NCBI RefSeq assembly: GCF_012641475.1
Contig: NZ_JABAIL010000014.1
Span: 62,001 to 126,000, forward strand
DNA: 64,000 nt
Reading direction: 5' to 3'
DNA from: Flammeovirga agarivorans
GTDB taxonomy: Bacteria > Bacteroidota > Bacteroidia > Cytophagales > Flammeovirgaceae
Shown here: piece after piece, positions 17,134 through 26,884 of the stretch
Numbering within the stretch: position 1 is the stretch's first letter
Layout of the letters: every line of letters starts with the position of its first letter
The notes under the pieces: generated by a model
Databases searched by the model: none
Told to the model about the DNA's origin: nothing
Seen by the model: the letters and a program-made list of their open reading frames with translations, nothing else
Translations under genes and position numbers: made by a program

Positions 17134-17175
17134 AAAAAGCCGATAGCTATTGAAACGTAGCTATCGGCTTTTTTT
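17134..17175. terminator. Bidirectional terminator
   Basis: Perfect stem AAGCCGATAGCTA/TAGCTATCGGCTT with A5 upstream and T7 downstream, between the convergent synthetase and antiporter genes. Confidence 0.85.
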
Positions 17176-18793
17176 ATATGGTAATTGAAACCTTCTTAAA
17201 TGGTTTCTCTGATATCAATTTCTGAGGTTGAAACTCTTCAATAGCATGCTGAGCAAAACCTTTTCCTGCTTCCCTGTAAACATTAAATACTGCATTAACA
17301 CCAAGCTGTTTCAATGGCTGAACCTGATCATTAAACTCCACAATTGCTGTGGTCTTACCTGTGTAGTTCATTTTTTGAAGTTGCCTTGCTCCCAACTCAT
17401 TGGCATGATGGTGAGGCATAGCAAAAAATATCAGCTCGATAGCATCAAGGTTATTAATCCTTTCCCAAAGGTCATTATCTACGGCGTCACCCTGGATCAC
17501 ATTCCTACCTTCATTCAGCTGCTTCTCGACGGTATGCTCATTGACTTCAACTCCTAAAACTAAACCTCCAAATTGCTTTTGCATCTCATCATAAACACCC
17601 GAACCAATACGCCCCATACCTACTACTAAAATTTTAGCATTAGCAATATCGATCATTTTGTCCATGCTGTTTAAACGGTTGCCTTCTTTCTTAAACTGAC
17701 TTAAACCTAAATACACTTCATTACTCCAATTATTAATTGGAGAAGAAATAAGGAAAGATAAAGAAACTGCTATAGCTATACTCACCAATAACTCTCCTGG
17801 TAACCATCCCATTTTATAAGCTAAACCACCTACAATTAGACCAAATTCACTGTAGTTCATAAGTATCAAGCTACCGAATACTGAAGTTCTAATTCTAAAA
17901 TTGAAACGGTCAAATATCTGGAAATACAACCAGCCTTTTATTGGTAATAAGATCACCAAAGCAATAGCAAATAATAATGAGTTTAGTGTGATTGATGCCG
18001 TTAAACCAATATCTAAAAAGAAGAAAACTAATAATAACTCCTTAATATTAAAAAGTGCTTTAGATAATTCCGATGCCTTTTTATGACTTGATAATAAAAC
18101 ACCAATAATTAAGGCTCCTAAATCTGCTTTTAATCCAACTAATGAGAATAATCCAGCACCCACTACCAAAGCCATAAATACTCCGAAAAGCACTAACATC
18201 TCTCCATGTTCCACACTATCCAGAATCTTAAAAAACAGAGGTCTTAATAATGGAAGGGCAAATAGTAGCAACGCCCAAACCTCAGGCATTTTACCAGAAC
18301 TAATGGTCATAAACACGACGGCAAAAATATCTTGCATCACTAAAACACCTATGGCTAATGAACCATATACTGCATTCATTACCCCTTTTTCCTGTAATGT
18401 TTTTATAGCAAACACGGTACTTGAAAAAGATAAGGCAAAGGCAATGAGCATTAATTGCATCCATGATAATCCTTGAAGAATCGATAATCCCATCCATTGT
18501 AAACTCCAAAGAGCAGCAATAAAATAAACAGAACTTGCCAAATTATGTATCAATGAACTCAGCCATATGTGTTTACCAATAAGCATTTTGATGTCTAGCT
18601 TAAGTCCAATGGTAAACAGCAATAAAGTAACACCCAAATCCGCTAATGATTTAATCTGTGTCGTATCATCTATACCTAGATAGTGTAATACAAAACCAGT
18701 AATTAGAAAACCTACTAAGGGTGGAAATTTGAGTCTTAATGCAATATAACCAGCGATAAAGGCTGAAAGAATGATAATAATATGTACAGTCAT
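17174..18793 (-). CDS. Kef-type monovalent cation:proton antiporter with RCK/TrkA-N domain
   Basis: 539 residues. The N-terminal part (about 1-370) has roughly twelve membrane spans of the CPA2 Na+/H+ exchanger fold, with a conserved GLKADLGALIIGVLLS and FFLDIGLTA. The C-terminal part (from about 388) is a TrkA-N nucleotide-binding domain, ILVVGMGRIGSGVYDEM with the Rossmann GxGxxG. It resembles YbaL/KefB, which exchange K+ for H+ under nucleotide or glutathione control. The short cytosolic tail lacks a TrkA-C domain. The first ATG at 18793 begins the first membrane helix. Confidence 0.87.
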   Translation of the reverse strand: MTVHIIIILSAFIAGYIALRLKFPPLVGFLITGFVLHYLGIDDTTQIKSLADLGVTLLLFTIGLKLDIKMLIGKHIWLSSLIHNLASSVYFIAALWSLQWMGLSILQGLSWMQLMLIAFALSFSSTVFAIKTLQEKGVMNAVYGSLAIGVLVMQDIFAVVFMTISSGKMPEVWALLLFALPLLRPLFFKILDSVEHGEMLVLFGVFMALVVGAGLFSLVGLKADLGALIIGVLLSSHKKASELSKALFNIKELLLVFFFLDIGLTASITLNSLLFAIALVILLPIKGWLYFQIFDRFNFRIRTSVFGSLILMNYSEFGLIVGGLAYKMGWLPGELLVSIAIAVSLSFLISSPINNWSNEVYLGLSQFKKEGNRLNSMDKMIDIANAKILVVGMGRIGSGVYDEMQKQFGGLVLGVEVNEHTVEKQLNEGRNVIQGDAVDNDLWERINNLDAIELIFFAMPHHHANELGARQLQKMNYTGKTTAIVEFNDQVQPLKQLGVNAVFNVYREAGKGFAQHAIEEFQPQKLISEKPFKKVSITI

Positions 18794-18954
18794 GCTTGCA
18801 AATAGATAATTAATTTAGTTTTTCACTGCGACAGATAATATGAAAAAAACTTCATATATCAAAGGTAGAATCTGTTTTAAATAGTTAATTAATAGAGAGT
18901 TAGTATCAATACAAAAACTCTACTCAAGAGGTGTTTTCAAAGTTCTTTGTAAAG

Positions 18955-18996
18955 AAAAAAGAGCAAGATGTTATTGTAAACACCTTGCTCTTTTTA
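18955..18996 (-). terminator. Terminator of thrB
   Basis: 13-bp stem AGAGCAAGGTGTT/AACATCTTGCTCT on the minus strand with one wobble pair, followed by T6, 20 bases after the thrB stop. Confidence 0.8.
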
Positions 18997-19015
18997 TAGG
19001 AATTTATCTGATAGA

Positions 19016-19948
19016 TTAGTAAATAATCTTCGGTCCTACTTTATTCACTTTAGAAACAAACAAATCACTATCAATACCAATAGATTTGAATGCTTCAACT
19101 TTAGCTTTTGCAATTCGTTCTGCTTTATCAATACCTCTACATAATGAGAATACTGATGGACCAGATCCAGAAATAGCTGTACCCATAGAACCTGCATAAA
19201 CAGCAGCTCTTTTTACTTCATCAAAACCTGGGATTAGCATTGAACGGATAGGCTCTACAATAACATCTTGTAATGATCTTCCAATTAAGTCGTAGTTCTC
19301 TTGCTCTAAACCAGCAATTAAACCACCTACATTACCCCACTGACGTACGGCATCTACTAATGGAATCTCTCCTCTTAAAATATTACGAGCATCTTTTGTT
19401 GAAACTTCGATATGTGGGTGAACCACTGCACAACATAGTTCTTCCGGTACATTCAGACGAACTACATCTAATGGATCATAACTTCTTACTAATACGAAAC
19501 CTCCATATAATGCCGGAGCTACGTTATCAGCATGTGCTGCTCCACAAGCTACTCGCTCACCTTCCATGGCAAAAGGTAAAAGTTCTTCCGTTGTCAATGG
19601 ATTATCGAATAATGCATTCACAGCAAAAGCACCAGCAACAGTACTCGCCGATGAAGATCCTAAACCACTACCAAAAGGCATTTTTTTATGAAGTGTTACT
19701 TCAATACCTGCTTTCTCTGCTCCAATTCTTTCTAAAAACTGATATACAGAAACAGTAGCCGTATTTTCTCTAGGATTACGAGATAATCTTCCTTCATCTC
19801 CCGTGATGTCTTTGATGACAATACCTGGCTTGTCAACAAGTTTCATTTCTATTTCATCACCTGGGCTATCTACGGCAAAACCTAAGATATCGAAGCCACA
19901 AGCTACGTTAGCCACAGTAGCAGGGGCAAAAGCTTTTACTTCTTTCAT
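19016..19948 (-). CDS. thrB: Homoserine kinase
   Basis: 310 residues. GHMP kinase with the N-terminal FAPATVANVACGFDILGFA substrate segment, the ATP-binding motif PFGSGLGSSSAS (about 91-102), and the C-terminal motif GTAISGSGPSVFSL (about 256-269). It phosphorylates homoserine to O-phosphohomoserine in threonine synthesis. It lies downstream of thrA on the same strand but with an unusually long 422-bp gap. Threonine synthase (thrC), normally the next gene, is not here; the next gene is an antiporter on the same strand after a terminator. A short ORF overlaps its start codon. Confidence 0.93.
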   Translation of the reverse strand: MKEVKAFAPATVANVACGFDILGFAVDSPGDEIEMKLVDKPGIVIKDITGDEGRLSRNPRENTATVSVYQFLERIGAEKAGIEVTLHKKMPFGSGLGSSSASTVAGAFAVNALFDNPLTTEELLPFAMEGERVACGAAHADNVAPALYGGFVLVRSYDPLDVVRLNVPEELCCAVVHPHIEVSTKDARNILRGEIPLVDAVRQWGNVGGLIAGLEQENYDLIGRSLQDVIVEPIRSMLIPGFDEVKRAAVYAGSMGTAISGSGPSVFSLCRGIDKAERIAKAKVEAFKSIGIDSDLFVSKVNKVGPKIIY

Positions 19949-19992
19949 GGTTTTATACTTTTAAAGAACGAGACAGTAGTTATAATTATCAT
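19945..19992 (-). CDS. Possible 15-residue leader peptide overlapping thrB
   Basis: The reading frame MIIITTVSFFKSIKP starts at an ATG preceded by purine-rich GAAAGAAGAACG. It ends in a TGA that overlaps the thrB ATG as ATGA, the classic layout for translational coupling. Five of its first six codons are Met/Ile/Thr, and Ile and Thr are the end products that control thr operons elsewhere. In AT-rich DNA such codons also arise by chance, so this is a candidate only. Confidence 0.3.
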   Translation of the reverse strand: MIIITTVSFFKSIKP

Positions 19993-20100
19993 CGTTCTTC
20001 TTTCAATCATAGTTGTCTTTCATTTTTTCCATTGATGAAAAAAACGAAGCAAAAAAATCTAGACTGTGAAGTCAAAAGCTAAAACTAATTCCTTTCACCT

Positions 20101-20147
20101 AAAATCTTCAGACTCGCTTTACTCAAACAAATGAAGATTTTTTACGG
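20101..20147. other. Stem-loop in the thrA-thrB gap
   Basis: Perfect 10-bp arms AAAATCTTCA/TGAAGATTTT with a 21-base loop, T-rich on the plus-strand side. There is no plus-strand gene upstream, so its role is unclear. Between 19993 and 20370 I find no other gene. Confidence 0.35.
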
Positions 20148-20265
20148 TTCTTCTATTAATTTTTTATCGCTTTTCTCTTCAAGGCCATTCTATAAAAATG
20201 ACTACAATATCCCTTTCAATTTGTTTAATAATATCAAAGAATTTGGAGTCAACAAAAATGAGAAT

Positions 20266-20292
20266 GAGGACGAAGTAAAATACCTCGTCCCC
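20266..20292 (-). terminator. Possible attenuating hairpin after thrA
   Basis: Minus-strand stem GGACGAGGTA/TACTTCGTCC; the single G-U pair fits only the minus strand. The U tract is delayed (ATTCTCATTTTTG). It lies about 80 bases after the thrA stop and may reduce read-through into thrB. Confidence 0.4.
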
Positions 20293-20370
20293 ACTATATA
20301 ATTATGAAGTTTATAAAGTATGTAGTAGAAAGAGAATTACTCAACTACTTCGCTTTATATCACTTCAATC

Positions 20371-22833
20371 TTAGTTAATCAAGAAATTTCCGATTGTGAT
20401 GATCTCAGCAAATACACCAGCAGCTGTAACTTCAGCACCTGCACCAGGGCCTCTAATTACTAACGGCTCATTGAAGTATCTACGAGAAGTAAACACTACC
20501 ATATTGTCTGATCCTACAAGACCATAGAAAGGATGTGAGCTATCTACAGCTTTTAAAGCTACAGTTGCTTTACCTTCTTCATCTAATGTAGCCACAATAC
20601 GAAGAGCTTTACCTTCTACTTCTGCTTCTGCTCTTTGTTTCTCGAATAAGCTATTTGCTTTCTCTAATTCAACAAAGAAATCATCTACTGAAGCAGCATC
20701 TAAACATGCTTGTGGTAAGATAGGCTCAACAGTAACATCAGAAGGCTCTAAGTGATACCCTGCCTCACGAGCAAGAATCAAAATCTTACGAGCAACGTCT
20801 ACTCCACCTAAATCATCTCTTGGATCTGGCTCAGTATAACCCATTTCTTTTGCTTGTTTCACTAATTCTGAGAACTTCATGCCTGCAGCAAAAGTGTTGA
20901 ACAAGTAAGAAAGAGTACCTGATAAGATACCTTCGATTTTAATGATCTTATCACCCGATCTTCTTAAATCTTGAAGCGGTCCGATAACAGGAAGACCTGC
21001 ACCAACATTCGTTTCATATAAGAATTTCACACCTCTACGTTTTGCAGCAGCCTGACATCTTAAGTAATACTCAAGAGTACCAGAGTTGGCAATTTTATTT
21101 GGTGTAGTAATCGAGATAGAGTTCAATAAGATTTTCTCGTAAAGCTTCACTGCACTCTCACCTGGAGTACAGTCCACAAATACAGAGTTAGGCAAGTTCA
21201 TTTCGATCATTTTCTCAACAAACTGCTCAGCATTAGAAGCTTCTCCTTCTGCTAAGATTTCTTCTTTTGTTAAAGAAATATCTAAACCTGTCTCACTGAA
21301 GATCATTTTCTTCGAGTTAGCAGCACCTACAACGTTCAAACGTAAGTTACGTTCTGTTAATAAGTATTCTGCTTGATCTCTCATTTGAGTAAGTAATGTA
21401 TTACCAATCAAACCAAGACCTAACATAAACACGTTCAACTCTGCCATATCAGACAAGAAGAAGATTTCGTGTAATGCATTTAGTGATTTATATAAATGCT
21501 TCTGTTCGATAACAACAGAAACGTTTAACTCTGAAGAACCTTGAGCAATAGCATGGATGTTTACACCATTTTTACCCAATGCACTAAATAACTTAGCTGC
21601 AACACCTGGACGATGTGCCATATTTTCACCAATAATGGCTAAAATTGATAAGTTATTTTCTACTTCAACAGGATTTACTTTACCAGAAGCCATTTCATTG
21701 AAGAATTCTTCCTCAATAATTTTCTTACTTGCTGCAGCATCCGAAGGAGCTACTGCAAAAGTAATTGTATGTTCTGATGAAGCTTGAGTAATCAAGATCA
21801 TTGATACCCCACCTCTTGCTAAAGCACCAAAAAGTCTAGAAGATACACCTGGAACACCAATTAAACCACTTCCTGAAAGTGTTACTAAAGAGATATCTTT
21901 AATTGAAGATATACCTTTTACTGGCCAATCTTCTTGTCCTGATTTACTTGTAACAAGTGTACCAGGGAAAGATGGATTGAATGTATTTCTAATTCTTAAT
22001 GAAATATTCTTTTTGATTGCAGGCTGTAATGTTGGAGGGTAAATCACTTTAGCACCAAAGTGAGACATCTCCATTGCCTCTTCGTAAGAAAGTTGCTGTA
22101 ACGAGAATGCTGTTGGTACAACTCTAGGATCAGTAGTCATAACACCATCAACATCTGTCCAAATCTCAATTTCTGACGCATTTAATGCAGCACCAAAAAT
22201 CGCAGCAGAGTAGTCAGAACCACCACGACCTAACGTAGTTGTCTCACCACTTTCAGACGAAGCAATAAAACCTGTTACAATTTGCATTTTGTCAGTTTCT
22301 CCAAAATGCTTTGTGATTGCAGAATTAGTAGTTACAAAATCAACTTTTGCACCACCGAATACAGCATTAGTACGAACAACATAACGCGCGTCTAATTGCT
22401 CAGCATCAACACCAATTTGTGTTAAGTATTCTGCTATAATAAATGAAGACAAACGCTCACCAAAGCTCTGAAGAATATCAAGAGAACGAAGTGATAATTC
22501 TTTTAATAAAAAGATACCTCTTAAAATGTCCTCAAGATCATTTAATAAAAGCTTTACAAAAGCAATTGTCTTGCTCTGTCTACGCACCTCAATCAACTCA
22601 CGAATGCAGGTCAAGTGGGTAGACTCAATGTCTTTTAATAATGACTTGTAGGTTTCGTCACCTGAAGCAGCTCTATTACCTACTTCGATGAGTTTGTTTG
22701 TGATGCCACTCATTGCCGATACGACTACGGCAACCCTTTGTCCGCTCTGTTGATAATCGGAAAGGATACTGGCTACTTGTTGGATATTTTTCGCACTTCC
22801 AACCGACGTTCCTCCAAACTTGAGTACTTTCAT
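20371..22833 (-). CDS. thrA: Bifunctional aspartokinase / homoserine dehydrogenase
   Basis: 820 residues, the same length as E. coli ThrA. The aspartokinase begins MKVLKFGGTSVG (Lys-Phe-Gly-Gly motif at 5-8), with TTLGRGGSDYSAA in the middle. Two ACT domains follow (about 310-460; ILAIIGENMAHRPGVAAKLF), the likely site of threonine feedback inhibition. The homoserine dehydrogenase NAD(P)-binding motif starts at about 463 (LNVFMLGLGLIGNTLL), and the catalytic part includes GAGLPVIGPLQDLRRSGD and YTEPDPRDDLGG. It catalyses the first and third steps from aspartate towards threonine and methionine. It precedes thrB on the same strand. Confidence 0.95.
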   Translation of the reverse strand: MKVLKFGGTSVGSAKNIQQVASILSDYQQSGQRVAVVVSAMSGITNKLIEVGNRAASGDETYKSLLKDIESTHLTCIRELIEVRRQSKTIAFVKLLLNDLEDILRGIFLLKELSLRSLDILQSFGERLSSFIIAEYLTQIGVDAEQLDARYVVRTNAVFGGAKVDFVTTNSAITKHFGETDKMQIVTGFIASSESGETTTLGRGGSDYSAAIFGAALNASEIEIWTDVDGVMTTDPRVVPTAFSLQQLSYEEAMEMSHFGAKVIYPPTLQPAIKKNISLRIRNTFNPSFPGTLVTSKSGQEDWPVKGISSIKDISLVTLSGSGLIGVPGVSSRLFGALARGGVSMILITQASSEHTITFAVAPSDAAASKKIIEEEFFNEMASGKVNPVEVENNLSILAIIGENMAHRPGVAAKLFSALGKNGVNIHAIAQGSSELNVSVVIEQKHLYKSLNALHEIFFLSDMAELNVFMLGLGLIGNTLLTQMRDQAEYLLTERNLRLNVVGAANSKKMIFSETGLDISLTKEEILAEGEASNAEQFVEKMIEMNLPNSVFVDCTPGESAVKLYEKILLNSISITTPNKIANSGTLEYYLRCQAAAKRRGVKFLYETNVGAGLPVIGPLQDLRRSGDKIIKIEGILSGTLSYLFNTFAAGMKFSELVKQAKEMGYTEPDPRDDLGGVDVARKILILAREAGYHLEPSDVTVEPILPQACLDAASVDDFFVELEKANSLFEKQRAEAEVEGKALRIVATLDEEGKATVALKAVDSSHPFYGLVGSDNMVVFTSRRYFNEPLVIRGPGAGAEVTAAGVFAEIITIGNFLIN

Positions 22834-22870
22834 CCTTGTTCCTGTTCGCTAGTCCTTAAAAATAAACAAT

Positions 22871-22886
22871 TCGCAAAATATTGCGA
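22871..22886 (-). other. Small hairpin in the thrA 5' leader
   Basis: TCGCAA-AATA-TTGCGA, a perfect 6-bp palindrome 38-53 bp before the start codon and inside the predicted transcript. It could be a regulator site or an RNA hairpin. Confidence 0.35.
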
Positions 22887-22895
22887 GTTAAGTTA

Positions 22896-22927
22896 TAAAA
22901 GTAGTAATAATATTAATGAATCACCAA
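22896..22927 (-). promoter_or_regulatory. Probable thrA promoter
   Basis: Minus strand: TTG at 22927-22925, 21 bp, then TACTTTTA at 22903-22896, one base off TAnnTTTG. It would start the transcript about 55 bases before the thrA ATG. Confidence 0.5.
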
Positions 22928-23088
22928 GAATTTACTAATTGATGGCCTAACTTTTTCAAAATACGTGTGTCTTGCAAAATATTTCTTATGAAATATGCTA
23001 TATATTAGAATTAAATTATGTACTTCGATGTAAATAATACCTTTAGCAAACTTTCATCACTAACCATTAAAAATCAATTCTCTTACAA

Positions 23089-24138
23089 ATGAAAAACAAG
23101 CTATTAGTACTACTCAGTTGCCTATTGATTACACTGGTATGTCAAGGACAAACTGAAAGCATTTTATTTAATAAGGTGACCACATTTCAATTAAACCCAC
23201 ATCAATCAGATAGCATAAATTTTATTGTTGTTGACACAAAGCTTGAAGAAAAGAAACCGATTTTTCTGTTCTGTCAAGGATCTCTTCCTATACCCATGTT
23301 TATGGACATTCCCAATAGAGATACGCCTTTTTTATTTGGAGGAGGAATTTCAAATTTTGATATAAATGAAGTAAAAAAGAAGTATCATCTCGTTGTCATC
23401 AATATGCCACATACGCCATTGGTTGTTGATAGCCTTCATCTTAGTCCATACGGTAATTATTACATAGAAGATCCTTCAAAGCCTTCACAGATTTCAGAAG
23501 CTTTTACCAATGCCGACTATTTAGATAATTATGTACAACGCGGTTTAGAAGTACTTCAGTTTTTAAAAAGACAACCTTGGGTTGATGCTTCTAAAGTTGT
23601 TGTTTTTGGACATTCTCAAGGAAGTAAAGTGGCTACAAAATTAGCTTTGAAAAATAAAGACATTAAACATATTGGCCTTGGTGGAGCTAATCCTTTTGGA
23701 AGGATTGATCAATATGTGAGAACAGCAAAAGTTGATGCTCAACATCAAAAAATATCTTGGACAGAAGCTGAAGAAAGAATCAATTCTTATTATAAATATT
23801 ATGAAGATTCGTTTCAACCCGATTCTGTTGCCAAACATAGTTACTTAAAAGGTATCAATACTTTTTCTGAACCTTTATTTGATGATTGGCTACAGCTGGG
23901 TATTCCTATTTTCTTAACCTATGGAACGGAAGATCATGCTGCTGCACTCTGTGATCTTATCCCTTTATTTTTTATTGAAAAAGGTAAAAAGAACCTTACT
24001 ATTAAAAGATGGTATAACTGCGATCACAACTATTTTCCTTTAGATGAAAATGGAAGACCTAAACATAAAGAAGGCCATTGGAATGATGTTATTAAAAGGT
24101 TCTTAGAAGAAATAGAATTAAAGGAAAACCTGCAATAA
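23089..24138 (+). CDS. Secreted alpha/beta hydrolase
   Basis: 349 residues with a cleavable signal peptide ending in LVCQGQ. The nucleophile elbow is FGHSQGSKVA (about residues 173-182), the acid is probably in LTYGTEDHAA and the histidine in NCDHNYFPLDE, a complete Ser-Asp-His set. It is related to dienelactone hydrolase or peptidase-like exported hydrolases; the substrate is unknown. The gene stands alone between thrA (divergent) and the GH5 gene (convergent). Confidence 0.8.
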   Translation: MKNKLLVLLSCLLITLVCQGQTESILFNKVTTFQLNPHQSDSINFIVVDTKLEEKKPIFLFCQGSLPIPMFMDIPNRDTPFLFGGGISNFDINEVKKKYHLVVINMPHTPLVVDSLHLSPYGNYYIEDPSKPSQISEAFTNADYLDNYVQRGLEVLQFLKRQPWVDASKVVVFGHSQGSKVATKLALKNKDIKHIGLGGANPFGRIDQYVRTAKVDAQHQKISWTEAEERINSYYKYYEDSFQPDSVAKHSYLKGINTFSEPLFDDWLQLGIPIFLTYGTEDHAAALCDLIPLFFIEKGKKNLTIKRWYNCDHNYFPLDENGRPKHKEGHWNDVIKRFLEEIELKENLQ

Positions 24139-24145
24139 CAAAAGT

Positions 24146-24177
24146 ACCAGACTCCATATTTGAGTCTGGTGTTTTTG
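24146..24177 (+). terminator. Terminator of the secreted hydrolase gene
   Basis: Perfect stem ACCAGACTC/GAGTCTGGT (24146-24154 and 24162-24170), then GTTTTTG. Confidence 0.7.
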
Positions 24178-24178
24178 C

Positions 24179-26884
24179 TTAATCTACTATAAGTTTGATT
24201 GTTTCTATTTGATCTTGCCCTTCAATGAGAACAAAATAGATACCTCTGTAAAATAAATTTCTTGATAAAATTGTCTGATCATTTTCGATAAGATTAGCAT
24301 ATACTATATTCCCATGAATGTCTAACACTTTTATCAGCTCACCACTTCGATTGTGATGCTTTATTGTCACATTTGATGTTGATAAAGGATTAGGATAAAC
24401 TTGTATCTCTGAACTTGTAGTAAAATCTATTTTTCTTTGAGAAGAGCTATTTCCCATAATCTCAATATGTGCCCAAGATTCTAACCCTTTGAATGAAATA
24501 TAGTATTTACCATTCTGTCTCGGAGGAAGGTTACTATTTATCCAAACATTAGTAATATCAACACCATTAATCGTAATGTATTCTGCTCCCCAAGAGTTTA
24601 TATAATTGATATCTTCAGAAACAACCCAGCACTTTTCTTCTATACCATCATAACTAAAGTCTAAACTTATATTTTCAGAGTTAGAACAGCCTTCTGCAAC
24701 CACTTCTTCTTCATCTTCAGTAGTTATGGGAACTAGTCGTAATGATTTAAGATTAAAGCCACCTTTTTCAAAAACAAACTTAATCACTTTTGTTCCCGAA
24801 CTTAGAAAAGTCTGACCCGCATCTTGCCAAGAAAAAACTTCCCATCCATTAGTGGAACTGACATTTATCGACCCTGTAATATCATTTCCATCTACCTCAA
24901 TATGATATTTCCCTCCTGAACTGTTGGCTGCAACCTCTACTTGAAATTCATAATTTGTACTTTGCGTTGCATTAATAGTGTATTGTAACCATTCATTGTC
25001 TTTCGTCTCTCCTATGTAATACTCATTACCTAAAGTATATATATCCACCGCATCATTTCTAAAGGTCCAATTGATATTCCACCAAGCTTTGTCCCCATAA
25101 TCACCAAGATCACCTTGTTCAAAGTAGGCGTGTCCTTGCTTTCCTAAATCATAATGTGCCGCAGTAATATTATCATCAGGAATACTTACAGTAGAATAAG
25201 CTTTTGTATCCGTCGTTCCGACCATTCGAGTAGTTGCATCAATAACAGAATAATTATAATCACAACGGTCTAATCTAGTATTCACTGCCCATTCCATTAA
25301 AGCTGATTTTGCTTCAGCTACACTTGGTTTTGAACCTTCACCATTCCAATAATCTAGTACTTTTTGTAAGCCTTCTGGCTGATCCACATTTAGCAAACCT
25401 TGTATCTGGTTGACCTTTTTTAATGGCCAAAATGCATACCCTATATTATTAGCTTCAAGTATTTCAAAGTTCTCAACATACCACTGATTAGAGTTTTCCC
25501 CCGTTTCTCCACACCATATTGGTGTATTCGTAGAGTTTCTAAGGTCAATAAATTCCTGTAATGAAGCCTGATCAGTAGCTGCCCAATACTTATGGAAAGC
25601 ATAAACCATATTATCATCAAAAGCGGGTGTTAATCCTCTAAAATCATTTGCCCACCAATTTCCTTCAATAAAGACAATATGATTATTATCTACTTGACGT
25701 AATTCATACACGATCGATTCGTATAAATCTGCTAACAATTGATTTTGATCGCCTAACTCCCAATTTGTTTCATTAATTAGATCATAACCTCCGATCCATT
25801 TTTTATCTGCATAACGCTTCGCTATTTCTTTCCATAGATGAACCGTTTTTGACCTATTTTCTCCACTCTCCCATAATGACGGGTATGCAGGATTATAATC
25901 TGAAATAGGTTGATCCTCACCCTGCCCACCAGGAGCTGCATGTAAATCTAAAATCAAGTATAATTCATATTTCTCAGCCCAAACTAACAACTGATCAATA
26001 AGTTGATAACCTTTATTTATTACTGTATTTTCGAAATCGACGGGTTCATCCTGAATAGACAGTGTAAATAAATTATAGTGAAGAGGAACACGGATACTAT
26101 TAAAGCCCCATTGTTTAATCTGTTGGATATCACTTTCGGTCACCATATTATCTAACCAAGCATCATGAAATTCTTGCGTATTTTGTTGACCGATAACATC
26201 TTCAATTCCTTCCATAATTTCCCATTGAGGCCCGAAAGGAACTTCCATAATATAGCCTTCTTGAACCATCCAACCGTCAAGGTTAACAGCTTTAATCACA
26301 AAGTTCTGACCTTGTCCATCAACTATGTTTTGTCCTGCTGTATGTAAAAAATCAGTATTTTCTTCCTCAGTTGGAAATTCCTGTTCAAAGGCAAACCAAT
26401 TGATATTAAACCCACCGATATTCGCCTTAATACCTATTTCATATTCGCCTGCTTCTAATTGTATCGAATGTGATATAGTTTCCCAACTTTGCCAACCTCC
26501 TGTAGAAGGAACTGATATTGTACCTAAAATTGTACTACCAAGGTCTTTATCGATCTGTATTTCATTACCTCCAAAATTGGACGCTACTCTATACGATACT
26601 TTATAAGAACCTGTCACCGGGACAGAGATATTATAACTCATCCAATCATTGTCGTCTATATAGCCAACATTCTGACCTCCACCATTATCTTGAGTAGTTT
26701 CTGTTGATATACCAAACATTCTACAATAAGACTCACTTTGTATAGTAGAAGGGATTGGTGTAGCATTACAAGAGTAGTTATTCAGTTTCCATGTGTTGTT
26801 GTTTTTAAAGTTAATATTCATTTCATTTCCTAAACTCAGATGACAGTTAATCATCGTAAGTAGTATAAAGATTGTTTTCTTCAT
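24179..26884 (-). CDS. Secreted modular GH5 glycanase with CBM6-like domains and T9SS sorting domain
   Basis: 901 residues from the ATG at 26884, which begins the signal peptide MKKTIFILLTMINCHLSLG; an upstream ATG at 26947 would add 21 non-signal residues. Domains in order: CBM6-like (about 45-169, QNVGYIDDNDWMSYN...INWFAFE), GH5 (about 180-520), second CBM6-like (about 555-721), a further beta domain (about 731-815), and a type A sorting domain from 827 (VYPNPLST). GH5 landmarks are WGFNSIRVPLH, LILDLHAAPGGQG, the acid/base in LINETNW (Glu372) and the nucleophile in WCGETGEN (Glu460). It cleaves a beta-glucan or related plant or algal polysaccharide; the exact substrate is not readable. Export by the T9SS is expected. 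Confidence 0.9.
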   Translation of the reverse strand: MKKTIFILLTMINCHLSLGNEMNINFKNNNTWKLNNYSCNATPIPSTIQSESYCRMFGISTETTQDNGGGQNVGYIDDNDWMSYNISVPVTGSYKVSYRVASNFGGNEIQIDKDLGSTILGTISVPSTGGWQSWETISHSIQLEAGEYEIGIKANIGGFNINWFAFEQEFPTEEENTDFLHTAGQNIVDGQGQNFVIKAVNLDGWMVQEGYIMEVPFGPQWEIMEGIEDVIGQQNTQEFHDAWLDNMVTESDIQQIKQWGFNSIRVPLHYNLFTLSIQDEPVDFENTVINKGYQLIDQLLVWAEKYELYLILDLHAAPGGQGEDQPISDYNPAYPSLWESGENRSKTVHLWKEIAKRYADKKWIGGYDLINETNWELGDQNQLLADLYESIVYELRQVDNNHIVFIEGNWWANDFRGLTPAFDDNMVYAFHKYWAATDQASLQEFIDLRNSTNTPIWCGETGENSNQWYVENFEILEANNIGYAFWPLKKVNQIQGLLNVDQPEGLQKVLDYWNGEGSKPSVAEAKSALMEWAVNTRLDRCDYNYSVIDATTRMVGTTDTKAYSTVSIPDDNITAAHYDLGKQGHAYFEQGDLGDYGDKAWWNINWTFRNDAVDIYTLGNEYYIGETKDNEWLQYTINATQSTNYEFQVEVAANSSGGKYHIEVDGNDITGSINVSSTNGWEVFSWQDAGQTFLSSGTKVIKFVFEKGGFNLKSLRLVPITTEDEEEVVAEGCSNSENISLDFSYDGIEEKCWVVSEDINYINSWGAEYITINGVDITNVWINSNLPPRQNGKYYISFKGLESWAHIEIMGNSSSQRKIDFTTSSEIQVYPNPLSTSNVTIKHHNRSGELIKVLDIHGNIVYANLIENDQTILSRNLFYRGIYFVLIEGQDQIETIKLIVD

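Noticed and set aside
19273-19758. Plus-strand frame of 161 codons opposite thrB
   Set aside because: It lies entirely inside a well-conserved thrB gene and has low-complexity His/Leu composition.
19016-19948. Loss of thrC from the genome
   Set aside because: Only the local neighbourhood is visible; thrC may be elsewhere.
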